The translations under genes and the position numbers were made by a program. Below, piece after piece: positions 1 to 8,094 of a DNA stretch of 16,227 bases. The stretch lies in assembly GCA_005239595.1 (NCBI GenBank), contig SBBT01000143.1, positions 1 through 16,227 of the forward strand, given 5' to 3'. Source of the stretch: Candidatus Troglogloeales bacterium (GTDB taxonomy: Bacteria > Nitrospirota > Nitrospiria > SBBL01 > SBBT01). The notes beneath the pieces were generated by a model. It had not been told where the DNA came from. It worked only from the letters and a program-made list of their open reading frames with translations, and did no database searches. Within the stretch, counting starts at the first letter, position 1. Each line of letters starts with the position of its first letter.

Positions 1-115
1 CGACCCTCCCTCTCTTCTCTACAGCAACAAGGATAATGGCTCTCTCCTTCGTCAGTCGCCCAATAACACCTTGCTCCACTCCGCCCAAGTAGGTTTCATC
101 GTAAGGGGGTCGACA
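1..115 (-). pseudogene. IS1595-family (ISXO2-like) transposase remnant, 5'-truncated, runs off the left edge
   Basis: Read on the minus strand from 115 down to 2, the frame stays open. It contains YDETYLGGVEQGVIGR at about 103-56, followed by a hydrophobic AIILVAVE stretch. DETYxGG followed by a Gly/Arg turn and a beta strand is the start of the DDE-type catalytic domain of IS1595/ISXO2-like transposases, whose first catalytic Asp lies in the DET. In intact family members roughly 100 or more residues, including a zinc-ribbon-like N-terminus, come before this motif. Here an in-frame stop lies at 116-118 and glgA starts at 147, so the N-terminal part is missing or frameshifted and no start codon is available. 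A Val-Asp pair resembling the residues expected just upstream occurs in another frame at 115-110, which hints at a frameshift. The remainder may continue to the left of the window. The family call rests on motif recognition over only 34 residues. Confidence 0.68.
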
Positions 116-146
116 TCATAAGAGAAAATGGCTATGATCTACATCC

Positions 147-1628
147 ATGAGAGGCGCGCCTGAACCTACAAAAAGACTCGACATTGTAATGGCGGCGTCG
201 GAAGTGTTCCCCTATGCTAAAACGGGGGGACTCGCCGACATGGTAGCATCCCTTTCTCAATCGTTGGTCCAAAAGGGCCATTCCGTCACAGTTTTTCTCC
301 CCCTTTATGAACAAATTGATCCAAATCGCAGTTTATTAAAACCCTTAGACATCCATTTTCTGGTTCCTCTTTCTAACCAACAGGTCAAAGCGGGATTATT
401 CTCGCACGAATCGGCTGGGGTTCAGTATTACTTTATAGAATACGATTCCTATTTCAGACGACCTGGTCTTTATGGCACAAACGAAGGAGATTACCCAGAC
501 AATGCAGCCCGTTTTGTTTTCTTTTCACGCGCCGTCTTGGAAGCGGCCAAAGCCCTCTCGCTTGAGCCGGATATTTTTCACTGCCATGACTGGCATACCG
601 GCTTCATACCCGTTTACTTAAAAACCCTGTACGAAAAAGACTTTCCAAAAAGCGGCTCCCTCTTTACCATTCACAATCTTGGCTTTCAAGGGATTTTCTG
701 GCATTACGACTGGCATCTTACCAATCTTCCCTGGGATTATTTCAATGAGCACGCGATCGAGTTCTACGGGAAGATCAACTTTCTTAAAGGGGGTCTCATA
801 TTTTCAGACGCTCTGTCCACCGTGAGTCCGAAATATGCCAAGGAGGTTCAAACCGTCGCCTTAGGCCACCAACTGGAAGGGGTCCTGGCCCATCGGAAGA
901 AAGAACTCGTTGGAATTCTAAACGGAATAGATACGGAAGAGTGGAACCCTGCCAAAGACATATACATACCGTATCAGTATGACTTTAAAAGCCTCTCAGG
1001 AAAGGGAAAGTGCAAGGAGGAACTTCAAAAAGAGATGGGACTTTCCCTGCAAAAAAAGAGACCGCTTCTAGCCATCATCACACGCCTTACGGAGCAAAAG
1101 GGAATCGACATTGTGATCGAGGCCTTTTCGAAGATGATGGATTATGGGACACAATTCGTCATGATGGGAACTGGAGAGAGACGCTATGAAATCACACTAC
1201 AGGCGTTGGCATCCCAATATCCCGGTCAAGCCGCAGTAAAAATTGCTTATGATGCTTCTTTGGCCCATCGAATCGAGGCGGGAGCGGATATCTTTCTGAT
1301 GCCGTCAAAATACGAACCGTGCGGCCTAAACCAGATGATGAGTCTTCGCTATGGTACAGTACCCATTGTCCGCGCTACTGGGGGGCTCGACAACACCGTG
1401 GCGACATTCAACCCAAAAACACTTCGCGGGAACGGGTTTAAATTTACACAGTATTCGCCCACAGCCCTTCTGCGACAGATAAAGAAGGCTTGTGATCTCT
1501 TTCGTGAGAAAAAGAAATGGCAGGCCCTGATCCAAAACGGAATGCAGGGAGATTTCTCCTGGAAGGTTTCAGCGGAAAAATATATAAAGCTGTACCGTTA
1601 TATTCTGGAGAAGCGGGCCAGGCGTTAA
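147..1628 (+). CDS. glgA: Glycogen synthase, ADP-glucose type (GT5)
   Basis: Transfers glucose from ADP-glucose to the non-reducing end of an alpha-1,4-glucan; cytoplasmic. The product is 493 residues, close to the usual 470-490. Visible motifs are the ADP-glucose-binding KTGGL loop at residues 25-29, HCHDWH at 145-150, FTIHNLGFQG at 173-182, NGIDTEEWNP at 259-268, TRLTEQKG at 312-319 (the Arg and Lys contact the nucleotide phosphates) and the YEPCGLNQMM block at 389-398 with the catalytic Glu390. All expected GT-B elements are present and no truncation is seen. The start is uncertain: ATG 147 gives about 10 residues before the conserved first strand, ATG 189 would begin inside it, and neither has a clear Shine-Dalgarno. 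No glgB, glgC or glgP neighbour is in view. The gene abuts the transposase remnant upstream and converges on the ihfB-like gene, sharing a TTAA at 1625-1628 in which both stop codons overlap. Confidence 0.95.
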   Translation: MRGAPEPTKRLDIVMAASEVFPYAKTGGLADMVASLSQSLVQKGHSVTVFLPLYEQIDPNRSLLKPLDIHFLVPLSNQQVKAGLFSHESAGVQYYFIEYDSYFRRPGLYGTNEGDYPDNAARFVFFSRAVLEAAKALSLEPDIFHCHDWHTGFIPVYLKTLYEKDFPKSGSLFTIHNLGFQGIFWHYDWHLTNLPWDYFNEHAIEFYGKINFLKGGLIFSDALSTVSPKYAKEVQTVALGHQLEGVLAHRKKELVGILNGIDTEEWNPAKDIYIPYQYDFKSLSGKGKCKEELQKEMGLSLQKKRPLLAIITRLTEQKGIDIVIEAFSKMMDYGTQFVMMGTGERRYEITLQALASQYPGQAAVKIAYDASLAHRIEAGADIFLMPSKYEPCGLNQMMSLRYGTVPIVRATGGLDNTVATFNPKTLRGNGFKFTQYSPTALLRQIKKACDLFREKKKWQALIQNGMQGDFSWKVSAEKYIKLYRYILEKRARR

Positions 1629-1903
1629 CGATCCACCAACGCCTTTAATTCCTTGCCAGTCTTAAAAAAAGGAACCTTCTTTTCAGGAACGTTTACCCAT
1701 GCCCCGGTCTTCGGATTTCGTCCTTCTCGGGCTTGTCGATGTCTCAAGCGGAAACTGCCAAATCCCCTAATTTCTATCTTATCGCCTCCCATCAGCGCCT
1801 CACGAATGCCGTCAAAAATAGTGCTGACCAGAACCTCAACCTGATGTTTGCTTAAGGCAGGGTACAGTCCCGTAACCGTCTCAATGAGCTTTGCCTTCGT
1901 CAT
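1625..1903 (-). CDS. ihfB: IHF-beta/HU-family DNA-bending protein
   Basis: Small nucleoid-associated protein of 92 residues that dimerises and bends DNA with two beta-ribbon arms. The N-terminal helices (residues 1-40) are followed by the saddle motif KIEIRGFGSF at 42-51 and the arm sequence GRNPKTG at 61-67, whose Pro64 is the intercalating proline. The C-terminus VPFFKTGKELKALV is typical of the family. The IRGFGSF-to-GRNPKTG arrangement and the sequence overall look more like IHF beta than HU, and the position downstream of rpsA matches the conserved cmk-rpsA-ihfB linkage. A partner IHF alpha is not in the window, so a homodimer is possible. The ATG at 1903 has a purine-rich AAGGGG a few bases upstream. 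A 55-base gap separates it from sppA, so it may be co-transcribed or have its own weak promoter. Its stop overlaps the glgA stop from the other strand. Confidence 0.9.
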   Translation of the reverse strand: MTKAKLIETVTGLYPALSKHQVEVLVSTIFDGIREALMGGDKIEIRGFGSFRLRHRQAREGRNPKTGAWVNVPEKKVPFFKTGKELKALVDR

Positions 1904-1958
1904 AAGCCCCTTAATTTAGCGATATTCCGCCCTCATCGTGAAAAAAAGGCCACGCGTT

Positions 1959-2852
1959 TTACAGGGAAAGGAGATAGCTTAACCGCACCGATGTGGCAGG
2001 AAGACGGGGCATTCCCCATTCTCCTGACAATAGATCCCGGAAAAAATCGAGCATGGATTTCTCTTCCCTGGCCTCGACCATTTGCGGTTCTCCCTCAATG
2101 CCTGCAAGCTCCGCCGCTTTTCGAACGGCGTCTTTTAATCCACCCAGTTCATCGATCAAACCGATTTCCTTGGCCTGGCGCCCCGTAAAAACACGACCAT
2201 CGGAAAATGAGCGTACGGTTTCTACACGAAGTGCCCTTCCCTCTGCCACCGCATCGATAAATTGGACATGCATATCATCCAGGACATTCTGCAGCAGGGC
2301 GCGGTCTTCCTCGCTCATCTTTCGAAAAGGAGAACCCACATCCTTGTTTTTCCCGCTTTTTATCACAACGCTTTCAACGCCAACCTTCTGCATCAAACCT
2401 TCCACATTCGCAAGTTCCATAATCACCCCTAGACTTCCCGTGAGGGTCCCCGGGTTGGCAATGATCCTATTCGACGCACTGGCGATATAATATCCGCCAG
2501 ACGCCGCGACGGTTCCCATCGACGTTATCACCTTCTTCTTCCCGCCATCCCGTATCTTCTTAACCTCGGCATAAATCTCCTGGGAGGGCACCACCCCCCC
2601 ACCGGGGCTATCAATCCTAAGAAGAATGGCCTTGATATCGTCGTCGTCATTATATTTATGCAATGCGTCAATGACCTTTTTCGAATCGAGAATGACCCCT
2701 TCTATCCGAACAAGCGCAATTTTCCCCCCCGCCCCCCACTTTCTTTCGCCTGCCGTCCCGGCCATCCGCGTCATCCAAAACGTAAATGCGAAAAAAAGAA
2801 GCGAGAAAACAAGAAAATACGCCCCTCCAGTTAAAAGTGACTTGCGATCCAT
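1959..2852 (-). CDS. sppA: Signal peptide peptidase SppA, short (36K) type
   Basis: Membrane-anchored serine protease of the S49 family that degrades cleaved signal peptides. At 297 residues it is the short single-domain form rather than the 67-kDa double-domain enterobacterial form. One transmembrane anchor is visible at about residues 10-28 (YFLVFSLLFFAFTFW). The catalytic domain carries RIDSPGGG at 79-86, the nucleophile Ser118 in TVAASGGYYIA, and the likely general-base Lys170 in SGKNKD, followed by SPFR. FTGRQAKEIGLIDELGG near residue 220-240 is the usual oligomer/substrate-side block. The ATG at 2852 lies one base after the rpsA stop (TAA at 2856-2854), so translation is probably coupled to rpsA. 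Nothing is missing from the active site. Confidence 0.93.
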   Translation of the reverse strand: MDRKSLLTGGAYFLVFSLLFFAFTFWMTRMAGTAGERKWGAGGKIALVRIEGVILDSKKVIDALHKYNDDDDIKAILLRIDSPGGGVVPSQEIYAEVKKIRDGGKKKVITSMGTVAASGGYYIASASNRIIANPGTLTGSLGVIMELANVEGLMQKVGVESVVIKSGKNKDVGSPFRKMSEEDRALLQNVLDDMHVQFIDAVAEGRALRVETVRSFSDGRVFTGRQAKEIGLIDELGGLKDAVRKAAELAGIEGEPQMVEAREEKSMLDFFRDLLSGEWGMPRLPATSVRLSYLLSL

Positions 2853-2853
2853 T

Positions 2854-4599
2854 TTATGGTATAGTCTCCCTCTTCGCTTTTATAGACGTTTTATTGGCAA
2901 CCGCCCCAAGGGATTGATCGGGACTTCCCTGATTACTGTAAAAGCTTTCCAATGCCTCTTTATCAGAATCCTGTTTTAACGCTAAAATCGACAACGCAAT
3001 TTTACGCTCGCCAGTATCCACCCGAATAACCTTCGCATCAACGGAGATCCCGATATGGAAAACATCCTCTACACGCGATCCGGGATCAACCCCCGTTTCG
3101 CTCATATGGATTAATCCCTCCACATCCTCTTCAAAGAGGAGGAAAACACCAAAATCTGTTATTTTGGCAACCTTCCCCTTCACCACAGCACCCAATTGAT
3201 ACTTCTTAGGGATTTCCTGATCCCATGGATCTGCCGACAGCTGTTTGTAACCGAGGGCAATCCGCTCTTTCTCACGATCCACTTTTAGTACAACCGCTTC
3301 GATCGTCTGTCCCTTCTTAAAAACTTCCGACGGATGTTTCATGTGGCGCGTCCAGGAAATATCGGAAATATGAATTAACCCGTCAATGCCCTCCTCCAGG
3401 CCGACAAACACACCAAAATCAGTAATGCTCCGCACCTTTCCAGAGATTTTCGCACCGGGTGGATATCGCTGTTCCACCGCGCTCCAAGGGCTCGGTTCGA
3501 TCTGCTTCATACCAAGGGATATCTTTCTCCCTTTACGATCGACATTCAGGATCACCGCGCCGACCTGATCTCCCACAGAGACCAGTTTAGAAGGATGCTT
3601 CACTTCATGCGCCCACGACATCTCAGAGATGTGGACTAACCCCTCGATCCCTGCCTCCAACTCCACAAAAGCGCCATAGTCGGCCAGGCTGACGACCTTC
3701 CCGTTCACCTTTGTCCCGACAGGATATTTTGTCTCAACATGGGTCCAAGGATCCGGCATTGTCTGTTTGCGACCTAGCGAAACCCGGCCGGTCTCCTTGT
3801 CGTACTTTAGAATCACCACCGAGAGCTTATCGCCCACCATGCAGAGCTCCGAAGGATGCCCGACCCGGCCCCAGGACATATCCGTAATATGCAGCAGGCC
3901 GTCAATCCCTCCCAGATCGACGAAAACCCCATATTCGGTGATATTTTTCACCACCCCCTCTACAAGCTGACCCTCCTGGAGAGAGGAAAGCGTGCTCTGC
4001 CGTCTTTGATTACGAGATTCCTCAAGCAAAACCCTCCTTGAGACAACGATATTCCCACGACGCTGGTTCATCTTAATGATTTTCAACGGAAAGGTTTTTC
4101 CAATCAGTTGGTCAAGGTCGCGCACCGGTCTTAAATCAATTTGAGATCCAGGAAGAAACGCCTTAACCCCAATATCCACAATCATCCCGCCCTTGATCCG
4201 CGAGAGGACCTTTCCCTCAACGACGGTATCTTGTTTATAAATTTCTTCAATATCCATCCATATTTTCATCCGATCCGCTTTTTCTCTGGAAAGGATGAGA
4301 TTCCCATCCATATCCTCCCGTTCTTCCAAATATATTTTCACTTTATCCCCAACCATCAGTCGGGCTAATTCCTCAGGAACGAATTCTTTTTTCGGCACAA
4401 CACCTTCCGATTTATAGCCGATGTCGATCAACACCCCCTCTCCTTCGAGAGAGAGTACCGTCCCTTCAATCACACTTCCCTCTTTCAGATTTTTAAACGT
4501 CCCCTCATAAAACGCCTCCTGCTCAAGGCGTTCGCGGGTTTTCTCTGGGCTGATAACGTCATCACTCTCCAAAAGATTGATATCCTTATTTTTGACCAT
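2854..4599 (-). CDS. rpsA: Small ribosomal subunit protein S1 (six S1 domains)
   Basis: Binds mRNA on the 30S subunit and helps it unfold and dock for initiation. Six OB-fold S1 repeats can be followed at about residues 41-107, 124-190, 210-278, 295-363, 382-450 and 469-537, each opening with a G-x-x-V/I-x-G-x-V element; the later ones contain FGVFV/YGAFVxL and GLxHISxxSW signatures. Domains 1 and 2 are more divergent, as in other S1 proteins, where they carry 30S binding. Length (581 residues from the preferred start) matches full-size proteobacterial-type S1. I prefer ATG 4599 over the upstream in-frame TTG 4617 because GGGAGAG lies just ahead of the ATG while the TTG has only a weak site. 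It follows ispH by 26 bases and precedes sppA by one base. No dedicated promoter is visible in the short upstream gap. Confidence 0.95.
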   Translation of the reverse strand: MVKNKDINLLESDDVISPEKTRERLEQEAFYEGTFKNLKEGSVIEGTVLSLEGEGVLIDIGYKSEGVVPKKEFVPEELARLMVGDKVKIYLEEREDMDGNLILSREKADRMKIWMDIEEIYKQDTVVEGKVLSRIKGGMIVDIGVKAFLPGSQIDLRPVRDLDQLIGKTFPLKIIKMNQRRGNIVVSRRVLLEESRNQRRQSTLSSLQEGQLVEGVVKNITEYGVFVDLGGIDGLLHITDMSWGRVGHPSELCMVGDKLSVVILKYDKETGRVSLGRKQTMPDPWTHVETKYPVGTKVNGKVVSLADYGAFVELEAGIEGLVHISEMSWAHEVKHPSKLVSVGDQVGAVILNVDRKGRKISLGMKQIEPSPWSAVEQRYPPGAKISGKVRSITDFGVFVGLEEGIDGLIHISDISWTRHMKHPSEVFKKGQTIEAVVLKVDREKERIALGYKQLSADPWDQEIPKKYQLGAVVKGKVAKITDFGVFLLFEEDVEGLIHMSETGVDPGSRVEDVFHIGISVDAKVIRVDTGERKIALSILALKQDSDKEALESFYSNQGSPDQSLGAVANKTSIKAKRETIP

Positions 4600-4625
4600 A
4601 AAAATTTTCTCTCCCAATCCTGTCG

Positions 4626-5471
4626 TTAAATTTTTCTTAACCGATCCACAACTTCTTCAATAATCCAATCGGGAGTGGATGCCCCAGCCGCTACACCAAC
4701 CTTTCTCATTCCTGGAAACCATCCGTCTTCCACCTCACGAGAGGTCTCAATATGATATGTTGGAATCCCTTTCTCACGGCAGATATCGGCCAGATGTGTC
4801 GTGTTGGCAGAGTTTTTCCCTCCGACAACTACCATCGCCTCCACGTCTTCGGCCATCTGCTGCACCTCGGTTTGCCTATCTTCCGTCGCATAGCAAATCG
4901 TATTAAAAACCTTCACCTCCTCACAAATCTCCAGGCATTTTACGACAATTTCAGAAAACCGCCCAAACGTTTGCGTGGTCTGGGAAATAATGCCAATTCG
5001 CTTCTTTGGATACTTTTTCAGCGCCTGTTTGATCTCTTCGAAATCTTCGGTCACCAATATCTCACTGCCGCTGTGTCCAATAACGCTTTTAGTTTCTGGA
5101 TGATTGCGATCTCCCACCATAACAACCTGATACCCTTCGTCCACAAGCTGCTTGGCATATTTTTGGGCATTGGTCACAAAAGGGCAGGTCGCATCAATAA
5201 CGTGCAGTCCTTGAGCCTCTGCATCAAGAATAACACGGGGGGAAGAAACGCCATGGGAACGGAGGATTACCACCCCTTTTTCAATTTGATCCAACGCCTC
5301 CACTTTCTTAACCCCTTTTTGAGATAACCGCTCGACTACCTGTGGATTGTGAATGAGAGGGCCCAGACTGTGGACATCTTCTTTATATTGCTCGGCAGCA
5401 TCAAATGCCATTTTAACCGCCCGTTTAACGCCAAAACAGAAACCTGCATTCTCTGCGACAAACACCTCCAT
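4626..5471 (-). CDS. ispH: 4-hydroxy-3-methylbut-2-enyl diphosphate reductase (IspH/LytB)
   Basis: Last step of the MEP pathway: reductive dehydration of HMBPP to IPP and DMAPP on a 4Fe-4S cluster in the cytoplasm. The three cluster cysteines are visible as Cys12 (GFCFGV), Cys96 (DATCPFV) and Cys193 (NTICYAT). Substrate-pocket residues include His41 (LIHNP), His74 (RSHGV), His124 and Glu126 (NHPE), the Thr pair in SQTT at 163-166 and the GGKNSANT block at 217-224. The 281-residue length is normal for the single-domain enzyme. The ATG at 5471 lies 10 bases after plsC, with AGGGAG ahead of it. In several Firmicutes IspH is fused to S1 domains; here ispH and rpsA are adjacent but separated by a stop and a new start, so this is the unfused arrangement. 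Confidence 0.96.
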   Translation of the reverse strand: MEVFVAENAGFCFGVKRAVKMAFDAAEQYKEDVHSLGPLIHNPQVVERLSQKGVKKVEALDQIEKGVVILRSHGVSSPRVILDAEAQGLHVIDATCPFVTNAQKYAKQLVDEGYQVVMVGDRNHPETKSVIGHSGSEILVTEDFEEIKQALKKYPKKRIGIISQTTQTFGRFSEIVVKCLEICEEVKVFNTICYATEDRQTEVQQMAEDVEAMVVVGGKNSANTTHLADICREKGIPTYHIETSREVEDGWFPGMRKVGVAAGASTPDWIIEEVVDRLRKI

Positions 5472-5481
5472 CCGGCTCTCC

Positions 5482-6102
5482 CTATTGAGACAAACGAGAC
5501 AATACCGACCTTAACTCTGCGATCTGCGTCATCACTTCCCGCGCGATTGTATCATAAAGCATCTTTGGGTGCATCTTTTCTTTTTTTGCGCCATCGACCC
5601 TGCCTGAAAAATTAAGCGGCCGCCCGAAAATAATGGTGACTGGATTAAACAGACGAACAGGTCTCGTTCCATCTATATAGGCCGGAACAACCGCAGCCCC
5701 CGATTGCGCAACGATCCAACCAATTCCAGGCTTCGCAGCCTGAAGCTCCCCATCTTTGCTCCGCGTTCCTTCCGGGTAAACCACAAGAAGCCGGCCGCTT
5801 TTAAGCCGCCGCACCGCCTCCTCCATGGCCGCGCGATCCATCGTTCCACGCCTGATTGGAAACCCGCCTAAGGTCCTGAATAACCAGGCGATCACGGGAT
5901 TGGCAAACAGTTCCACCTTGGCCATATTATCCGCCTTTCGGTAGAGCGCAGCATCCAACAGAGGAATGTCAAAATAACTGTTGTGGTTGGCCGCGACGAT
6001 CACCCCCCCCTCCCTTGGGACATTCGCCTCATTGATTACCTTAAAACGAAAAAAGAGTTTCGCCAGGAAGGAAACCACGCTATGGGCAATGTTATATACC
6101 AT
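5482..6102 (-). CDS. plsC: 1-acyl-sn-glycerol-3-phosphate acyltransferase (PlsC-type)
   Basis: Acylates lysophosphatidate to phosphatidate at the inner face of the cytoplasmic membrane. The four acyltransferase blocks are present: NHNSYFD at 39-45 (catalytic HX4D, His40 and Asp45), FPIRRG at 81-86, YPEGTRS at 109-115 (substrate-binding Glu) and VVPAYIDG at 138-145. A hydrophobic N-terminal segment (residues 1-20) probably associates with the membrane. Its 206 residues are somewhat short compared with E. coli PlsC but usual for the form encoded next to cmk. The ATG at 6102 lies inside the end of cmk (11-base overlap, 6092-6102), so translation is probably coupled. The HX4D family includes other lysophospholipid acyltransferases, so acyl-donor and acceptor specificity is inferred. 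Confidence 0.9.
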   Translation of the reverse strand: MVYNIAHSVVSFLAKLFFRFKVINEANVPREGGVIVAANHNSYFDIPLLDAALYRKADNMAKVELFANPVIAWLFRTLGGFPIRRGTMDRAAMEEAVRRLKSGRLLVVYPEGTRSKDGELQAAKPGIGWIVAQSGAAVVPAYIDGTRPVRLFNPVTIIFGRPLNFSGRVDGAKKEKMHPKMLYDTIAREVMTQIAELRSVLSRLSQ

Positions 6103-6802
6103 CGTTCGAGAGGTCTTTCGTAGGATTCATTCCAACCTTCCTTGTCACCCCCTTGGCCATCCGCTCAATAACCTCCTCCAAACCAAGTTGCGTGGAGTCA
6201 ATGAAAATCGCATCGTCCGCTATTCTCAGAGGGGCAACCGCCCTATGGCTGTCTTTGCCATCGCGAGAGATAATCTCGCGGATTGTCGTCTCTAAATCGG
6301 TTGCCATTCCCCTTGCCTGAAGCTCTTTGAAACGCCGCATCCCCCGGATTTCAACAGAGGCATCGAGATAAAACTTTACCTCCGCATCTGGAAAAACGAC
6401 GGTACCGATATCCCGCCCCTCAACAACCACATTGCTACCCGACGCGATCTTGAGCTGAAGCGCCAAAAGATGCGCCCTTACCCCGGCATAGGCGGAGATA
6501 ATTGCAGAAACGCGTGAGACATCCGGAAATCGCAAATAGGGCGTGATCTCTTTTTGATCGGCCCAAATCTGGGCCTTCCCATTGATTAAGCGGAGTTCAA
6601 TCTGAACGGACCGACAAAATGACACAACATCCGGCTGTTGGTTCGGGTCAACCTTCTCTTCAATGACCCTCCAGGCCAATCCCCGGTAAAGGGAACCCGA
6701 ATCAAGATAAACGGCGCCAAGCCGTTTTGCCAGCCCTGCTGCCACGCTGCTCTTGCCGGCTGCGGCAGGGCCATCAATTGCCACCACCCATGGACGCTTC
6801 AT
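6092..6802 (-). CDS. cmk: (d)CMP kinase
   Basis: Phosphorylates CMP and dCMP to the diphosphates using ATP, salvaging CMP released by phospholipid synthesis and RNA turnover. The Walker A loop GPAAAGKS is at residues 11-18. YLDSGSLYR (32-40) is the nucleotide-monophosphate site, VVEGRDIGTVVFPDA is the conserved central block, and ISRDGKDSHRAVAPL near residues 180-194 is the lid and CMP-base contact region with the Asp-Ser/Arg residues. Length (236) is typical. The ATG at 6802 overlaps the aroA stop as ATGA (6799-6802). About 15 residues after the last conserved helix (KVGMNPTKDLSNDGI) look non-conserved and accommodate the overlap with plsC. Confidence 0.96.
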   Translation of the reverse strand: MKRPWVVAIDGPAAAGKSSVAAGLAKRLGAVYLDSGSLYRGLAWRVIEEKVDPNQQPDVVSFCRSVQIELRLINGKAQIWADQKEITPYLRFPDVSRVSAIISAYAGVRAHLLALQLKIASGSNVVVEGRDIGTVVFPDAEVKFYLDASVEIRGMRRFKELQARGMATDLETTIREIISRDGKDSHRAVAPLRIADDAIFIDSTQLGLEEVIERMAKGVTRKVGMNPTKDLSNDGI

Positions 6803-8094
6803 CTTCCGGCAAGCTCTCCTAATAAACTTTCAAAAGTTGGAAAGGAGGTTTGAATACACGAGGTATCATCCATCTCAATATCCCCTTCGGCCACAAGACC
6901 CGCGATGGCCATTGCCATTGCAATACGATGGTCGCCACGTGTTTCACAAACAGCCCCTTTTAGTTTTTTCCCGCCGATAATTTTTATCCCATCAGGGAAT
7001 TCCTCGACCGCCACCCCCATGCTCCCCAGGGCGCGGGCCATTGTCGCAATGCGATCGCTTTCTTTGACACGCAACTCCTCTGCCCCGTGAATCACGGTCT
7101 CTCCCTCTGCCAAGGCCGCGGCGATACAAAGAATCGGAAACTCATCAATGGCCCTTAAAAAGGTCTCCCCTTCAATGGCCACCCCATGCAGGGCACTTGT
7201 AGAAACGGTGATGTCGGCTACCGGCTCACAACAATCCGATGTAAGCGGTTTTATGATTATTTGGGCACCCATCTTTTGAAGAATATCCAAAATGCCGGTG
7301 CGGGTTGGATTGATGCCGACACGACAGAGGGTCATTTGGGAACCCTCCACGATTAGGCCTGCCACCAGAAAGAAGGCTGCGGACGAGAGATCCCCCGGCA
7401 CCAGAATCTTCCTGGCGGGATAGGAGACGCCTCCCGCCACGGACAGGATCCCCTCCGCTACCTTGCAGGGTACCCCAAAATAAGAGAGCATCCTTTCGGT
7501 ATGATCGCGAGATTGGCGCGGTTCCCTGATACGGGTTGTCCCTGCCGCGAAAAGCCCTGCAAGGAGAATGGCCGACTTCACCTGGGCACTTGGGATTGGC
7601 ATCTCATAGTCGATTGCGGAGAGCCGTCTCCCCGATATTGCCAGCGGGGCATATTCCCCGCGGCGGCTAAAAAGCTCTCCCCCCATCCGCTTTAGCGGCT
7701 CCATCACACGCCGCATCGGCCGGCTTCTCAACGAGGCATCCCCGGTTAATATCGAGAGAAAAGGCTGCCCCGCCAATAGCCCCGCCAACAGGCGAAGCGT
7801 CGTCCCTGAATTTCCGCAATCGATGACCCCAGAAGGTTCTGTTAAACCCGACAGTCCCTTTCCATCAACCCATAAAGTTGGGACTCCGTTTTTTGCCTCG
7901 GAAACGACCGAAATCCCCATCTCCCGAAATGCCGTAATGGTGCGCTCGCAATCTTCCGAGGGGAGATACCCGGTAATCTCGCTCATCCCTTTCCCCAACG
8001 CCGAAAAAATAATTGCTCGATGGGTAATCGATTTATCGCCCGGGATCACAACCGATCCGCGTAGCGGAACTTTTTTAGTTAAAATGCCCTTCAT
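6799..8094 (-). CDS. aroA: EPSP synthase (3-phosphoshikimate 1-carboxyvinyltransferase), class II motif set
   Basis: Sixth shikimate-pathway step: joins PEP and shikimate 3-phosphate to give EPSP. The 431-residue protein shows GDKS at 19-22, GNSGTTLR at 94-101, the RPM segment at 125-127, SAQVK at 169-173, RDHTE at 196-200, NPTR at 262-265, the DEFP block with the likely catalytic Asp, and ELRVKESDR further on. GDK(S/T), SAQxK, RxHxE and NxTR together are the motif set used to define class II EPSP synthases. The residue equivalent to the glyphosate-determining glycine of E. coli AroA falls in GNSGTT, where a Gly is retained rather than the Ala of the CP4 enzyme. The ATG at 8094 overlaps the tyrA stop (ATGA, 8091-8094), and its own stop overlaps cmk in the same way. 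The aroA-cmk linkage is widely conserved. Confidence 0.96.
   Translation of the reverse strand: MKGILTKKVPLRGSVVIPGDKSITHRAIIFSALGKGMSEITGYLPSEDCERTITAFREMGISVVSEAKNGVPTLWVDGKGLSGLTEPSGVIDCGNSGTTLRLLAGLLAGQPFLSILTGDASLRSRPMRRVMEPLKRMGGELFSRRGEYAPLAISGRRLSAIDYEMPIPSAQVKSAILLAGLFAAGTTRIREPRQSRDHTERMLSYFGVPCKVAEGILSVAGGVSYPARKILVPGDLSSAAFFLVAGLIVEGSQMTLCRVGINPTRTGILDILQKMGAQIIIKPLTSDCCEPVADITVSTSALHGVAIEGETFLRAIDEFPILCIAAALAEGETVIHGAEELRVKESDRIATMARALGSMGVAVEEFPDGIKIIGGKKLKGAVCETRGDHRIAMAMAIAGLVAEGDIEMDDTSCIQTSFPTFESLLGELAGR

Noticed and set aside
1904..1958. Possible terminator or dedicated promoter between sppA and the ihfB-like gene
   Set aside because: The minus strand has a T7 run after GGCC, but no adequate stem precedes it. 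The best promoter-like hexamers (TTCACG and CTAAAT) are poor matches.
4752..5327. Plus-strand frame of 191 codons opposite ispH
   Set aside because: It is antisense to an intact ispH with all three cluster cysteines, and its composition looks like translated complement rather than protein.
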